Source: Bradyrhizobium sp. AUGA SZCCT0176
GTDB lineage: Bacteria > Pseudomonadota > Alphaproteobacteria > Rhizobiales > Xanthobacteraceae
Reading direction: 5' to 3'
DNA length: 64,000 nt
Assembly (NCBI RefSeq): GCF_018130145.1
Contig: NZ_JAFCMB010000002.1
Location: 310,001 to 374,000 of the forward strand
Positions 52,623 to 61,446 of this stretch are shown one piece after another. Numbering within the stretch: the stretch's first letter is position 1; every line of letters begins with the position of its first letter. The notes beneath the pieces are model-generated. The model made no database searches, was not told the origin of the DNA, and saw nothing but the letters and a program-made list of their open reading frames with translations. Made by a program: the position numbers and the translations under genes.

Positions 52623-53450
52623 TTACGGCTTCAAACCGGGTGGAAGCGGTGGATTTTCGCGCATTAATGTGATGGTCACGCGACGGTTTGCCGGCAACGT
52701 CGGATCATCGGGAAACAGCGGTTGACTGTCGGCCTTGCCGGATACGGCAAAGACGTGCGATGGCGGCAGGCCTTCGCGCTCCAGAATCTGACGCACCGTG
52801 TTGGCGCGGTCGGCCGAAAGATCGAACGCGCCATAATCGCTTCGCGCCGGCAGGAAGCCTGCCGCCGTGTGGCCGACGATCGACAATCGCAGTGGCGTCG
52901 CCTTCAGCGGAACCGCGAGCTTCTGGATCAGCCGGCGGGTGCGGTCATGGGGCACCTTGGAGCCATCGGCAAACATCGACCGCCCTTCCTGATCGACGAT
53001 CTCGAGATTGAGGCCCTGGCTGGTCTCCTCGAACATGATGTGCTTGGACATCTCGGTCAGTTCCGGCAGGTCCTGCAACGCCTGGCGCAACGACGCCGAA
53101 GCCAGCGCGAACTCACGATCGACCGTGATGCGGGCGCCGCTTTCGCGGGAACGCTCCTTGTCGTCCGGGGTCGGCGTGGCGGAGGAGTCTTCCGGCGAAA
53201 TGTGGGCGGTGTTCTTCATCTTCGGCCGCGTCGGCAGACCATCGGATTCGACGATGCCGGAATAGCGTACTTCGGTCTGCACGCCGAACGCTTCGCGCAT
53301 CGAGCCGGCGACGATTTTCAGCTTATCCTTGTCCTGGCTCGAGAACGCGACCAGCATCACGAAGAAGGCCAGCAGCAACGCCATCAGGTCGGCGAACGTC
53401 ACGAACCAGCCGTGACCGCCATGTGCCTCTTCGCGTTTTTTCTTGGCCAT
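52623..53450 (-). CDS. motB: Flagellar motor stator protein MotB
   Basis: This is a 275-residue protein with one N-terminal membrane helix whose proton-binding Asp21 sits in FVTFADLMALLLAFFVML. A linker (about 60-110) with Pro/Asp/Ser-rich composition leads to a C-terminal OmpA-like peptidoglycan-binding domain (about 140-265; LSIVGHTAAG, DLSADRANTVRQILEREG, PANRRVTITL). Its start lies 33 bases after the MotA stop. As a pair they form the proton-driven stator. No other flagellar genes are nearby. Confidence 0.92.
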   Translation of the reverse strand: MAKKKREEAHGGHGWFVTFADLMALLLAFFVMLVAFSSQDKDKLKIVAGSMREAFGVQTEVRYSGIVESDGLPTRPKMKNTAHISPEDSSATPTPDDKERSRESGARITVDREFALASASLRQALQDLPELTEMSKHIMFEETSQGLNLEIVDQEGRSMFADGSKVPHDRTRRLIQKLAVPLKATPLRLSIVGHTAAGFLPARSDYGAFDLSADRANTVRQILEREGLPPSHVFAVSGKADSQPLFPDDPTLPANRRVTITLMRENPPLPPGLKP

Positions 53451-53483
53451 GCTCTATGTCCGCGCCTGGATGCTGCCTGAGGA

Positions 53484-54257
53484 TCAGGCGGGAGCCAGTT
53501 CGCCTTCCTCGTGGCGATGTTTCTCGGGCAGATAGGCCAGCAGCATTTCACGCACCAGTGCCGGGCTCTTGGAGTCGCGGATCATCAGGATGCCGTCGAT
53601 GATCAGCGTGCGATTGGTCTCCTCGTCGAGCAGCTTGCCATGCAGCTTGTCGGCGATCGGCAGACAGATCAGGTTTGCGACCAGCGCGCCGTACAGCGTT
53701 GCCAGCAAGGCGACGGCCATGAAGGGACCGAGTTTTGAAGGATCCTGCATGTTCGAGAACATCTGCACCATGCCGAGCAGCGTGCCGATCATGCCGAACG
53801 CCGGCGCGCAGTCGCCGATGGCGCGATAGATCTTCGAACCTTCGTTCAGGTGCATCAGAAAATTGTCGCGATCGCGCTCGAGGTTGTCGCGGATGAATTC
53901 GAGATCGTAACCGTCGGCGACGTAGCGGATTCCCTTGGCGAGGAACGGCTCGTTGGTATCGACCTTTTCTAACCCGACCGGACCCTGCTTGCGGGCGATT
54001 TCCGCGATACGGGCGAGTTCATCGACCAGGTCGCGCGCCGACAGACGGCTCATCGTGAAGGCGAATTTGGCGCCGAGCGGCATGCCATGCAGGATCGCGC
54101 TGAGCGGAAACCGGATCAGCGTCGCCGCGAACGAGCCGCCGAAAATGATGATGACGGCGTGGATGTCGTAGAACATCCGGAAATCGCCACCCATCAAAAT
54201 CAGCGTGCACAGCACGATGGCGCCGGCGACCAGGCCAATGAGCGTGGTGATATCCAT
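53484..54257 (-). CDS. motA: Flagellar motor stator protein MotA
   Basis: This is a 257-residue protein of the PomA/MotA type with four membrane segments (about 5-22, 34-50, 150-172, 182-204). IGDCAPAFGMIGTLLGMVQMF and FMAVALLATLYGALVANLICLPIADKL, here only by position, are the conserved pore helices. The cytoplasmic loop carries charged residues for rotor contact (RLSARDLVDELARI). It is the first gene of the motAB operon. It is more like the lateral/PomA type than E. coli MotA, by length. Confidence 0.92.
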   Translation of the reverse strand: MDITTLIGLVAGAIVLCTLILMGGDFRMFYDIHAVIIIFGGSFAATLIRFPLSAILHGMPLGAKFAFTMSRLSARDLVDELARIAEIARKQGPVGLEKVDTNEPFLAKGIRYVADGYDLEFIRDNLERDRDNFLMHLNEGSKIYRAIGDCAPAFGMIGTLLGMVQMFSNMQDPSKLGPFMAVALLATLYGALVANLICLPIADKLHGKLLDEETNRTLIIDGILMIRDSKSPALVREMLLAYLPEKHRHEEGELAPA

Positions 54258-54553
54258 TCTGAACTCCGACGCGTACGCGAACGACCTGCCCGTCCTGGAC
54301 GGTGGCGCACCCCATAGGGGGCCGCGCCAATTGAACCCTACGTCGGCGCTGTTAAAGACGCGTAAAGGTTAAGCGCGGCTGTGCCGTACAATTGCGAGGG
54401 CCGACGTCCCGGGCGCAGGAATCCGTCAAAATATCGGCGCCATTTGCCGGATCAAGGGCCCTGGCGCGATCGCAACCTTTCGCTAACCATAATGCGCCGG
54501 CCACCGCGGACCGCAGGGGCAGTTAGTTCAATCGATCAGCTCGCTCGGTCAGT
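54258..54553. other. Intergenic region upstream of motA
   Basis: Close to 300 bases between motA (start 54257) and the Bug gene that precedes it on the minus strand (stop 54554). It must contain the motA promoter. I see no credible small gene, repeat or RNA; a GC-rich stretch about 54300-54330 could form a weak hairpin. Confidence 0.45.
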
Positions 54554-55522
54554 TCACTGCGCCTGTACGCCGATGCCGGCGGACTTGATGATCGGCCACC
54601 ATTTGTCGATCTCGGCCTTCTGGAATGCGGCCAGTCCTTCCGGCGTCTGCTGCGCGCGCGGGGCGACGTCGAGCCCGAGCTCGGTAAAGCGTTTCTGGAT
54701 CGCCGGATCGGCCAGCGCCTCGACGGTGGCCGCGTTGAGCTTGGCGATGATGTCCTTTGGCGTCCCCTTCGGCGCCCAGAAGCCGAACCAGCCCGACATA
54801 TAAAGTCCGGGCACGCCGGTCTCGTCCGCCGTCGGGATGTCAGGCATCGAGGCGGAGCGCGCCACCGACAGATTGGCCAGCGCCTTGATCGCGCCGGCGC
54901 GGATTTGCGGCAGCGCCACCGCACCCTGCACCACCAATAGATCGACGGTGCCTGCGACGAGATCGGTCATCGCCGGTCCCGCGCCGCGATAGGGAATGAA
55001 CTGCACCTTCTGCTTGGTCAGGTTTTCGAACATCACGCCGGTGACATTGGCGGCCGCATTCTGGTTGACGAAATTGATCTTGCCGGGATTGGCATTCATC
55101 CAGGTCACGAGTTCGCCAAGCGTGTTCGCCGGCAGATCCTTCTTGGCGACCATCAGTTGCGGATTGTTTGATATCAGCGCGATCGGCTCGAAATCCTTTT
55201 CCAGATCATAGTCGAGCTTGTAGATGATGCTGCCGACATGGGTGTCCCATTGCCCGATGTCGAAGGTGTAGCCGTCCGGCGCCGCGCGGGCGACACGACC
55301 GACGCCGATGCTGCCGCCGGCACCGCCGACATTTTCGATCACGATCGACTGGCCGAGCGTTGCGCGCATCCGCTCGGCCATGATCCGGGCGGCTGCGTCG
55401 GTGGATCCGCCCGGCGGAAAGGGAACGACGAGCGTGATGGGGCGCGACGGATAGGTTTGCGCCTCGACCTCCGCGACGCCGGCAATGACAAGCAATGACA
55501 GCGCCGCCCAAAAGGCTCTCAT
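54554..55522 (-). CDS. Bug-family (TctC) substrate-binding protein
   Basis: This 322-residue exported protein has a signal peptide (to about residue 22, VEAQTYPS) and the Bug motif TYPSRPITLVVPFPPGGSTDAAAR. GYTFDIGQWDTHVG and PYRGAGPAMTDLVAGTVDLLV follow. It follows the RraA-like gene by 53 bases on the same strand, so both are probably in one operon. It has no membrane partner. The ligand may be a hydroxy- or oxo-carboxylate related to the RraA-like enzyme's substrate. Confidence 0.92.
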   Translation of the reverse strand: MRAFWAALSLLVIAGVAEVEAQTYPSRPITLVVPFPPGGSTDAAARIMAERMRATLGQSIVIENVGGAGGSIGVGRVARAAPDGYTFDIGQWDTHVGSIIYKLDYDLEKDFEPIALISNNPQLMVAKKDLPANTLGELVTWMNANPGKINFVNQNAAANVTGVMFENLTKQKVQFIPYRGAGPAMTDLVAGTVDLLVVQGAVALPQIRAGAIKALANLSVARSASMPDIPTADETGVPGLYMSGWFGFWAPKGTPKDIIAKLNAATVEALADPAIQKRFTELGLDVAPRAQQTPEGLAAFQKAEIDKWWPIIKSAGIGVQAQ

Positions 55523-55575
55523 GACGTTTCCCCTCGCCTGTTGATGACCCCGGCTTTTGCCGGTGGTTGTTTTCG

Positions 55576-56295
55576 TCAGTGGATTTCAGCGGAACGCTTC
55601 AGCGCCTCTTTCAGTTTCTCGAGCGTGAAGTCCGGGCTGCGCGCAATATCGAGGATTGGCGTCTCCCGGCGGCCGCAGAGTTCGGCGGCGTCCGGAATCT
55701 TGGCGGCGATATCGATCGGAATCACGATCGCCCCATGCTGGTCGGCATGGATCAGATCATCGGAATGCACCGTCATGCCGGCGACGCGCACTTCGCCGCC
55801 AAAACTCTCGGCATGCACCCAGGCATGCGACGGACCGATCGATCCGGCCAGCGCCTGGAAGCCCGGCGCCCATTGCGGGATGTCCCTGATAGAACCATCG
55901 GTGATGACGCCGAGGCAGCCGAGCGCCTTGTGCACGTTGCTCTGCACTTCGCCCCAGAACGCACCATAGCCGACGTCGGCGCCGTCGATATCCTGGATCA
56001 CGGTGATGCGCGGACCAAAGCCGGTGCCGACATATTCATAATAGGCGATGCGGCGCCTTGCCTGCTCATCGGCCGGAAGGCCGGACTTGAGCACCGAGCG
56101 GATCGACACGGTACGGGCATAGCCGACCATCGGCGGCAGATTGGGAAACGGGCAGACCAGCGGCTTGGTGGTATAGCCGATCAGCCGGCGCTCAGGCGCC
56201 ACGATCTCCATCGCATTGCAGATCGTCGGCGTGTCGTAGCGGGCCAACGCTTCAAGCACGGAAGCCGGTAGCGGGGCGGAAGCGGACTGGGTCAC
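55576..56295 (-). CDS. RraA-like/HMG-CHA aldolase-family protein
   Basis: This is a 239-residue protein. The metal/substrate motif GxxxDxxxRD is seen as GVITDGSIRD. HAESFGGEVRVAGMTVHSDDLIHADQHGAIVIP is the family's C-terminal part (quoted by position about 163-195 in the protein). The start is GTG at 56295, supported by AGGAGA seven bases upstream. The family includes 4-hydroxy-4-methyl-2-oxoglutarate aldolase and oxaloacetate decarboxylase as well as RraA. The neighbouring Bug gene suggests catabolism of an imported carboxylate. This is a second, more divergent member besides the LigK-like gene at 10380. Confidence 0.85.
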   Translation of the reverse strand: MTQSASAPLPASVLEALARYDTPTICNAMEIVAPERRLIGYTTKPLVCPFPNLPPMVGYARTVSIRSVLKSGLPADEQARRRIAYYEYVGTGFGPRITVIQDIDGADVGYGAFWGEVQSNVHKALGCLGVITDGSIRDIPQWAPGFQALAGSIGPSHAWVHAESFGGEVRVAGMTVHSDDLIHADQHGAIVIPIDIAAKIPDAAELCGRRETPILDIARSPDFTLEKLKEALKRSAEIH

Positions 56296-56440
56296 TGCGT
56301 TTCTCTCCTGATTTTTGGGCCGGAATTCTGGACAGCCGGACATCGTAAGCCCTATAGCCGAGATTGGGGTCGAACCCAACTCGGCCAGCGCTCATGGCAG
56401 ATATAACGGAAGGCTCGTATCCGGAGGTCGTGCAGGCGGC

Positions 56441-57328
56441 TCAGTTCAGCCGCGCCGGCCGATCGTCATGCTCGGCGTCGGCCGGAGCCGCCGGGAATAC
56501 GGTTGCCGGACCGGCGGGTGCCGCGGCATCGGTGGTCGCAGCCGCCAGCGCGGCAGCGGCGTTTCGCTCGTGATCGCGATAGGTTTTCCAGCCCCACGGC
56601 AGGCTCAACAGATACAGCACCGTCCCGACCGAGAGAATGTACCAGGGATAGCTCACGAGCAGCGCGATGAAGAACACCACCGAAACGAAAACCGGCAGCA
56701 CCATTTCCGGCGGCACGCGCATGCGCACGGTCTTGCCGGAAAGCACCGGCAGCCGCGACACCATCAGGAATCCGATCAGCAGCGTATAGAACGCGGTCAG
56801 TATGGCCGGCGGCTGCGGGACGCCCAAAAAGACCAGATAGATCGGCAGCATCACGGTCAGCGCACCGAGTGGCGCCGGAACGCCGGTGAAATAATTTGCC
56901 GCGAACGCGGGCTTGTTCGGATCGTCGATGCTGGCGTTGAACCGCGCCAGCCGCAGGCCGCCTGAGATCGCATACACCATGGCCGCGATCCAGCCGCCAT
57001 TGCCGAGTTCATGCAACTGCCAGAAATACAGCATCAGGCCGGGAGTGACACCGAAATTGACGAAGTCCGCGAGGCTGTCGAGTTCGGCACCGAATTTCGA
57101 CTGGCCCTTGATCATGCGCGCGACGCGGCCGTCGACCCCGTCCAGCACCGCCGCGAAAACGATCGCGGCAACTGCGAGCTCCATGCGGCCTTCGATCGAC
57201 AGCCGGATCGCCGTCAGCCCGGCGCAGATCGCCAGCAACGTGATGAAGTTCGGCACCAGCATCCGGATCGGAATCGGACGAAACCGGCGGCGGCGCATTT
57301 CCGGAGATTTGGGATCGGGTATCATCAT
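56441..57328 (-). CDS. pssA: CDP-diacylglycerol-serine O-phosphatidyltransferase
   Basis: This is a 295-residue membrane enzyme of the CDP-alcohol phosphatidyltransferase family. The DGxxARxxxxxxxxGxxxDxxxD motif is visible as DGVDGRVARM ... FGAELDSLAD (Asp63, Asp66, Asp84, Asp88). Several membrane helices follow up to about residue 245. An Ala-rich tail ends the protein. It makes phosphatidylserine. Two ATGs, 57328 and 57325, are possible starts. It follows psd by 76 bases on the same strand. Confidence 0.95.
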   Translation of the reverse strand: MMIPDPKSPEMRRRRFRPIPIRMLVPNFITLLAICAGLTAIRLSIEGRMELAVAAIVFAAVLDGVDGRVARMIKGQSKFGAELDSLADFVNFGVTPGLMLYFWQLHELGNGGWIAAMVYAISGGLRLARFNASIDDPNKPAFAANYFTGVPAPLGALTVMLPIYLVFLGVPQPPAILTAFYTLLIGFLMVSRLPVLSGKTVRMRVPPEMVLPVFVSVVFFIALLVSYPWYILSVGTVLYLLSLPWGWKTYRDHERNAAAALAAATTDAAAPAGPATVFPAAPADAEHDDRPARLN

Positions 57329-57404
57329 GGCTCGCCAATATATAGCAAGCGCCAGCCTGCACCGCCATTGTGGCGGCCGGCAGGCGCCTCAGCCATTCGG
57401 ATGG

Positions 57405-58109
57405 TTAATCGGCGCGGAAGGTCCGCCCCTGCTCGCTGGCGCCGCCGAGATCGGCCAGCACGGTCTCGCCCGCGACCGCGGTTTGGCCCTCGGAAACCAG
57501 CGATTTGCCGCCTTCGGGCAAATAGACGTCGAGCCGCGAGCCGAACCGGATCAGGCCGAACCGCTCGCCGGCGCCGATCGTCTGCCCCTCGCGCACGAAC
57601 GAGACAATACGTCGCGCCACCAGGCCTGCGATCTGGACCACGCCGATGCGGCCATGGCTGGCGGTCGAGATCACCAGCGAGTTGCGCTCATTGTCTTCGC
57701 TGGCCTTGTCGAGCTCGGCATTGATGAAGGTGCCGGGCCGGTAGGCAATACGGTCGATCCGGCCTGCCACCGGACTGCGATTCACGTGGCAGTTGAACAC
57801 GCTCATGAAGATCGAGATGCGCAGCAGCGGCCGGTCGCCGAGACCAAGCTCGGCCGGCGGCAACACCTGAGAGATCATCGAGACCCGTCCGTCGGCCGGC
57901 GACACCACGACGCCTTCGCGTACCGGGGTGACGCGCACGGGGTCGCGGAAGAACAGCGCGCACCATACCGTCAGGATCGTGCCGATCCAGCCGAGCGGCG
58001 TCCAGATCCAGAACAGGACCAGGCTTGCAAGCGCAAAGCCGCCGATGAAGGGATAGCCCTCGGGATGGATCGGCGGGATTTGCGCGCGGATGGAATTGGC
58101 AATCGACAT
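57405..58109 (-). CDS. psd: Phosphatidylserine decarboxylase proenzyme
   Basis: This is a 234-residue type II, bacterial short-form Psd. The self-cleavage site is [11 protein letters not shown] with Gly190-Ser191; Ser191 becomes the pyruvoyl group. [19 protein letters not shown] is the other conserved segment. There is an N-terminal membrane segment (about 20-55). The ATG is at 58109. Together with pssA it forms the phosphatidylethanolamine pathway, psd being upstream in the operon. Confidence 0.95.
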   Translation of the reverse strand: MSIANSIRAQIPPIHPEGYPFIGGFALASLVLFWIWTPLGWIGTILTVWCALFFRDPVRVTPVREGVVVSPADGRVSMISQVLPPAELGLGDRPLLRISIFMSVFNCHVNRSPVAGRIDRIAYRPGTFINAELDKASEDNERNSLVISTASHGRIGVVQIAGLVARRIVSFVREGQTIGAGERFGLIRFGSRLDVYLPEGGKSLVSEGQTAVAGETVLADLGGASEQGRTFRAD

Positions 58110-58166
58110 CAAGGCTCACTATTGGCTGGCCCGGTCCCGTTCTTTCGGGATCGAGCTGTATTTCAA

Positions 58167-60113
58167 TTATTCCGCAGCGGTGACCAGAGGATCCTGGACC
58201 GGCGGCGGGGTGCGGTTGGGCGCCTCGTTGTCGTCGTCGATCTGCGCGAGCTTCTCCCGCGCCTCCTCGGCTTCGCGCTGCCTGTTCCACATACTGGCAT
58301 AAAGTCCGCCGGAAGCCAAAAGCCGGGCATGCGTGCCGCGCTCGGCAATGCGGCCCTGATCCAGCACGATAATTTCGTCGGCGCCGACGATGGTCGAGAG
58401 CCGATGCGCGATCACCAGCGAGGTGCGGCCGCGCGAGACGCGCTCGAGCGATTCCTGGATTTCATGCTCGGTATGACTATCGAGCGCCGAGGTCGCCTCA
58501 TCGAGCACCAGGATCGGCGGCGCCTTCAACACGGTGCGCGCAATCGCAACGCGCTGTTTCTCGCCGCCGGACAATTTCAGTCCGCGTTCGCCGACCTGGG
58601 TCTCATATCCCAGCGGAGACATCCGGATGAAGCTGTCGATCTGCGCCAGTTGCGCGGCCTCCTCCACCTCCGCATCGCTGGCGTCCCAGCGGCCGTAGCG
58701 GATGTTGTAGCGGATGGTGTCGTTGAACAGCACGGTATCCTGCGGCACCATGCCGATCGAGGCGCGCAGCGACGCCTGGGTGACGTTCCTGATGTCCTGG
58801 CCGTCGATCAGGATCTGACCGCCGGAAACGTCGTAAAGGCGGAACAGCAGCCGCGAGATCGTCGACTTGCCCGCCCCCGAGGGCCCGACGATCGCAACCG
58901 TCTTGCCCGCCGGCACCTCGAAGCTGAGGCCTTTCAGGATCGGACGCTCGGGGTCATAGGCAAACCGCACGTCTTCGAAACGCACATTGCCCGAACCGAC
59001 GACCAGCGGCACGGCGCTCGGGATATCCTTGATCTCGGGGTTGCGCGACAGCACGCTGAACATCTTCTCGATGTCGATCACCGCCTGCTTGATCTCGCGA
59101 TAGACCATGCCCATGAAATTGAGCGGCTGGTACAACTGGATCATCATGGCGTTGACCATGACGAAGTCACCGACGGTGTTGGTGCCGTTGCGCACGCCGA
59201 TCGCGCACATCAGCATGGTCGCGGTGAGACCGAGCGTGAAGATGACCGCCTGCCCGGTGTTGAGCACCGCGAGCGACGTGTAGGTCTTCACGCTGTTGTG
59301 CTCGTAGCGCTCCATCGAGCGGTCGTAGCGCGCGGCCTCGCGCTGCTCGGCGCTGAAATATTTTACGGTCTCGTAGTTGAGCAGCGAGTCGATCGCCTTG
59401 GTGTTCGCCTCGGTGTCGGAATCGTTCATCTTGCGGCGGATCTCGATCCGCCATTCGGTCGCGATGTAGGTGTAGTACATATAGATCACGACCGTGACCG
59501 CGGTGACCAGCACGTAGCGCCAGTCGAACTGCCACAGCAGCACCGCCATCAACAGCGACACCTCGACGATGGTCGGGATCAGTTGCAGGATCACCATCCG
59601 CACGATCACTTCGATGCCGGTGCGGCCGCGCTCCAGCACGCGGGTCAGTCCCCCGGTCTTGCGCTCGAGGTGGAAGCGCAGCGACAGCTCGTGCATGTGT
59701 ACGAAGGTGATGTTGGCGAGCTTGCGTACCGCATGCATCGCAACGCGCGCGAAGATGCCGTCGCGCCACTGCGTCAGCACCGCCATCAGCACCCGCACCG
59801 CGCCGTAGCTTGCGGTCATCAGCAAGGGTGACGCGATCAGCCACAGCGTCCAGTTCGACGGTTCCACCGGCGCACTGCCGTGGCCGTTGAGCGCGTCGAT
59901 CGCCCATTTGAAGGTGAAGGGCACCGTCAGCGTCGCGAGCTTCGCGACGAGCAGCAGCACCATCGACCAGACCACGCGCATTTTCAGGTCGGCGCGGTCG
60001 CCGGGCCAGATATAGGGCCACAGATGCGCCAGCGTCCCGACCAGGGTCGCCTTTTCGAGGGAGGAGCTATCGGGCAGTGGCGCTTCGTCGGCTCGCGAAT
60101 CAGTATCGGCCAT
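58167..60113 (-). CDS. Atm1/HMT1-type ABC exporter (fused membrane and ATPase domains)
   Basis: This is a 648-residue half-transporter. An exporter-type membrane domain (about 45-335, six helices) is followed by an ATPase domain with Walker A GPSGAGKST, signature LSGGEKQR and Walker B ILVLDEATSALD. The membrane-domain segment TKAIDSLLNYETVKYF and the upstream TGGLTRVLERGRTGIE are strong marks of the Atm1/ABCB7 group, which exports glutathione-linked sulfur or metal compounds. It precedes psd on the same strand by 57 bases and is divergent from the LOG-family gene. Probably a homodimer. Confidence 0.93.
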   Translation of the reverse strand: MADTDSRADEAPLPDSSSLEKATLVGTLAHLWPYIWPGDRADLKMRVVWSMVLLLVAKLATLTVPFTFKWAIDALNGHGSAPVEPSNWTLWLIASPLLMTASYGAVRVLMAVLTQWRDGIFARVAMHAVRKLANITFVHMHELSLRFHLERKTGGLTRVLERGRTGIEVIVRMVILQLIPTIVEVSLLMAVLLWQFDWRYVLVTAVTVVIYMYYTYIATEWRIEIRRKMNDSDTEANTKAIDSLLNYETVKYFSAEQREAARYDRSMERYEHNSVKTYTSLAVLNTGQAVIFTLGLTATMLMCAIGVRNGTNTVGDFVMVNAMMIQLYQPLNFMGMVYREIKQAVIDIEKMFSVLSRNPEIKDIPSAVPLVVGSGNVRFEDVRFAYDPERPILKGLSFEVPAGKTVAIVGPSGAGKSTISRLLFRLYDVSGGQILIDGQDIRNVTQASLRASIGMVPQDTVLFNDTIRYNIRYGRWDASDAEVEEAAQLAQIDSFIRMSPLGYETQVGERGLKLSGGEKQRVAIARTVLKAPPILVLDEATSALDSHTEHEIQESLERVSRGRTSLVIAHRLSTIVGADEIIVLDQGRIAERGTHARLLASGGLYASMWNRQREAEEAREKLAQIDDDNEAPNRTPPPVQDPLVTAAE

Positions 60114-60326
60114 GGATCAAGCGCCCAAAAGTCTGATGGCGCGCCCGTTCGCCGTTACATGGTTTCCATTGATCGTCATTCTGCTCGTCATATAGAGCGT
60201 TTAAACGCCGCGTACAGCCTTGAAAGGCAAAACTTTCTCCGGTTTGCCCGTATTTCGGGTTCAAAACCACTGTGGCAGTATAATCTCGGACTTGAGCTTT
60301 CTACGCTGCAGTGCCACATAAATTGC

Positions 60327-60932
60327 ATGAACCAAATCAAAACCGTCTGCGTCTATTGCGGCTCCGGCTCCGGCTCGAACCCCCGTTTCGTGGAAGCTGC
60401 GATCGCGCTGGGCAAGGTGTTCGCCGAGAACAGTATCCGCCTCGTCTATGGCGGCGGATCGGTGGGCCTGATGGGCGCGGTTGCCAAATCCGTGCTGGAT
60501 CACGGTGGCACCGTTACCGGGATCATTCCGGATTTTCTCGCCAACCGCGAGCGCATGAATCCGAACCTTACCGAACTGGTCGTCACGCCTGACATGCACG
60601 AGCGCAAGCGGCTGATGTTCGAACGCTCCGACGCATTCGTCGCCCTTCCCGGCGGCGTCGGCACGTTGGAGGAACTGGTCGAGCAGATGACCTGGCAACA
60701 GCTCGGCCGGCACACCAAACCGGTGTTGCTCGCCAACATCGACGATTTCTGGGAGCCGCTGATCGCGTTGCTGACGCATATGCGCGCCAATCAGTTCATC
60801 CGCCCTGCCCTGGACGTCGAGGTCCTGAAGGCCGAACGCGTCGAGGACGTCCTGCCTCGCCTGCGCGCCGCCGCAGCCCTTGCGCCCGCGGGCACCCAGG
60901 AGATGGCGCCGGACGTCGCGCGACGGCTGTAG
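60327..60932 (+). CDS. LOG-family cytokinin riboside 5'-monophosphate phosphoribohydrolase-like protein
   Basis: This is a 201-residue Rossmann-like protein. The LOG motif PGGVGTLEE (108-116) is complete, and HERKRLMFERSDAFVAL supplies the preceding Arg. VYCGSGSGSNP and YGGGSVGLMGAVA are the nucleotide-binding segments. LOG enzymes release active cytokinin or hydrolyse other nucleoside monophosphates. A role in cytokinin supply to a plant host is possible for a rhizobium-like organism but unproven. The ATG at 60327 is fixed by family alignment. Confidence 0.92.
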   Translation: MNQIKTVCVYCGSGSGSNPRFVEAAIALGKVFAENSIRLVYGGGSVGLMGAVAKSVLDHGGTVTGIIPDFLANRERMNPNLTELVVTPDMHERKRLMFERSDAFVALPGGVGTLEELVEQMTWQQLGRHTKPVLLANIDDFWEPLIALLTHMRANQFIRPALDVEVLKAERVEDVLPRLRAAAALAPAGTQEMAPDVARRL

Positions 60933-60942
60933 GTTTGCGCCT

Positions 60943-61320
60943 TCATTCACTCGGAAACGTCACCGCCTCGATGCGATTGCCGTCGGGATCGATGACGAAC
61001 GCCGCATAGTATTTCACGCGGTCGTGCGGGCGGACACCTGGCGCGCCGTCGGAGCGGCCGCCGGCGCTGAGCGCCTCGGCGTGGAAGGCATCGACCGCAT
61101 CAGCTGACCGCGCGCGAAGGCAGATGTGCACGCCGCTCTCCGGCGCGACCGGCGGCATGCCGGCGCGCAGGTTGATCCAGAATTCGGGATAGGTTTTACC
61201 GAAGCCGATGGTCGCGGGGCGCGTCACCAGCCGGGTCAGGCCGAGCGCGGCAAGTGTCGGTTCATAGAAGCGCGCCGCGCGTTCGAGATCGGCAACGCCG
61301 ACGGAGACGTGATCGAGCAT
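60943..61320 (-). CDS. VOC-fold glyoxalase/bleomycin-resistance-like protein
   Basis: This 125-residue single-module VOC protein begins MLDHVSVGVADLERAARFYE, giving the first His ligand. GVHICLRARSADAVDAFHAEAL supplies the second, and FVIDPDGNRIEAV the Glu. The metal-binding pattern is therefore complete. It is convergent with the LOG gene (10 bases apart). Its substrate is unknown. Confidence 0.9.
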   Translation of the reverse strand: MLDHVSVGVADLERAARFYEPTLAALGLTRLVTRPATIGFGKTYPEFWINLRAGMPPVAPESGVHICLRARSADAVDAFHAEALSAGGRSDGAPGVRPHDRVKYYAAFVIDPDGNRIEAVTFPSE

Positions 61321-61341
61321 ACGGCACCTTCGATTGCTGCC

Positions 61342-61438
61342 TCGTCATTCCGGGGCGATGCGAAGCATCGAACCCGGAATCTCGAGATTCTCAGATGTGC
61401 CATTGCACATCGTAGTTCGCTTCGCGCCCCGGAACGAC
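61342..61438. repeat. Extragenic palindrome (TCGTCATTCCGGGGC family)
   Basis: TCGTCATTCCGGGGCG at the left is matched at the right by the inverse CGCCCCGGAACGAC, and inner arms (GATGCGAAGCATC; TGTGCCATTGCACA) form two hairpins. The element lies between the VOC gene and cimA. Elements with TCATTCCGGGGC ends are frequent between genes in Bradyrhizobium and Rhodopseudomonas. Confidence 0.8.
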
Positions 61439-61446
61439 AGTAAACC

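Noticed and set aside
56913..59831. A plus-strand open frame of about 970 codons
   Set aside because: It runs opposite to pssA, psd and the ABC exporter. Its composition is that of an antisense shadow.
61342..61438. Palindrome considered as a recombination or attachment site
   Set aside because: No integrase, tRNA or duplicated target flanks it; it has the form of a common intergenic repeat.
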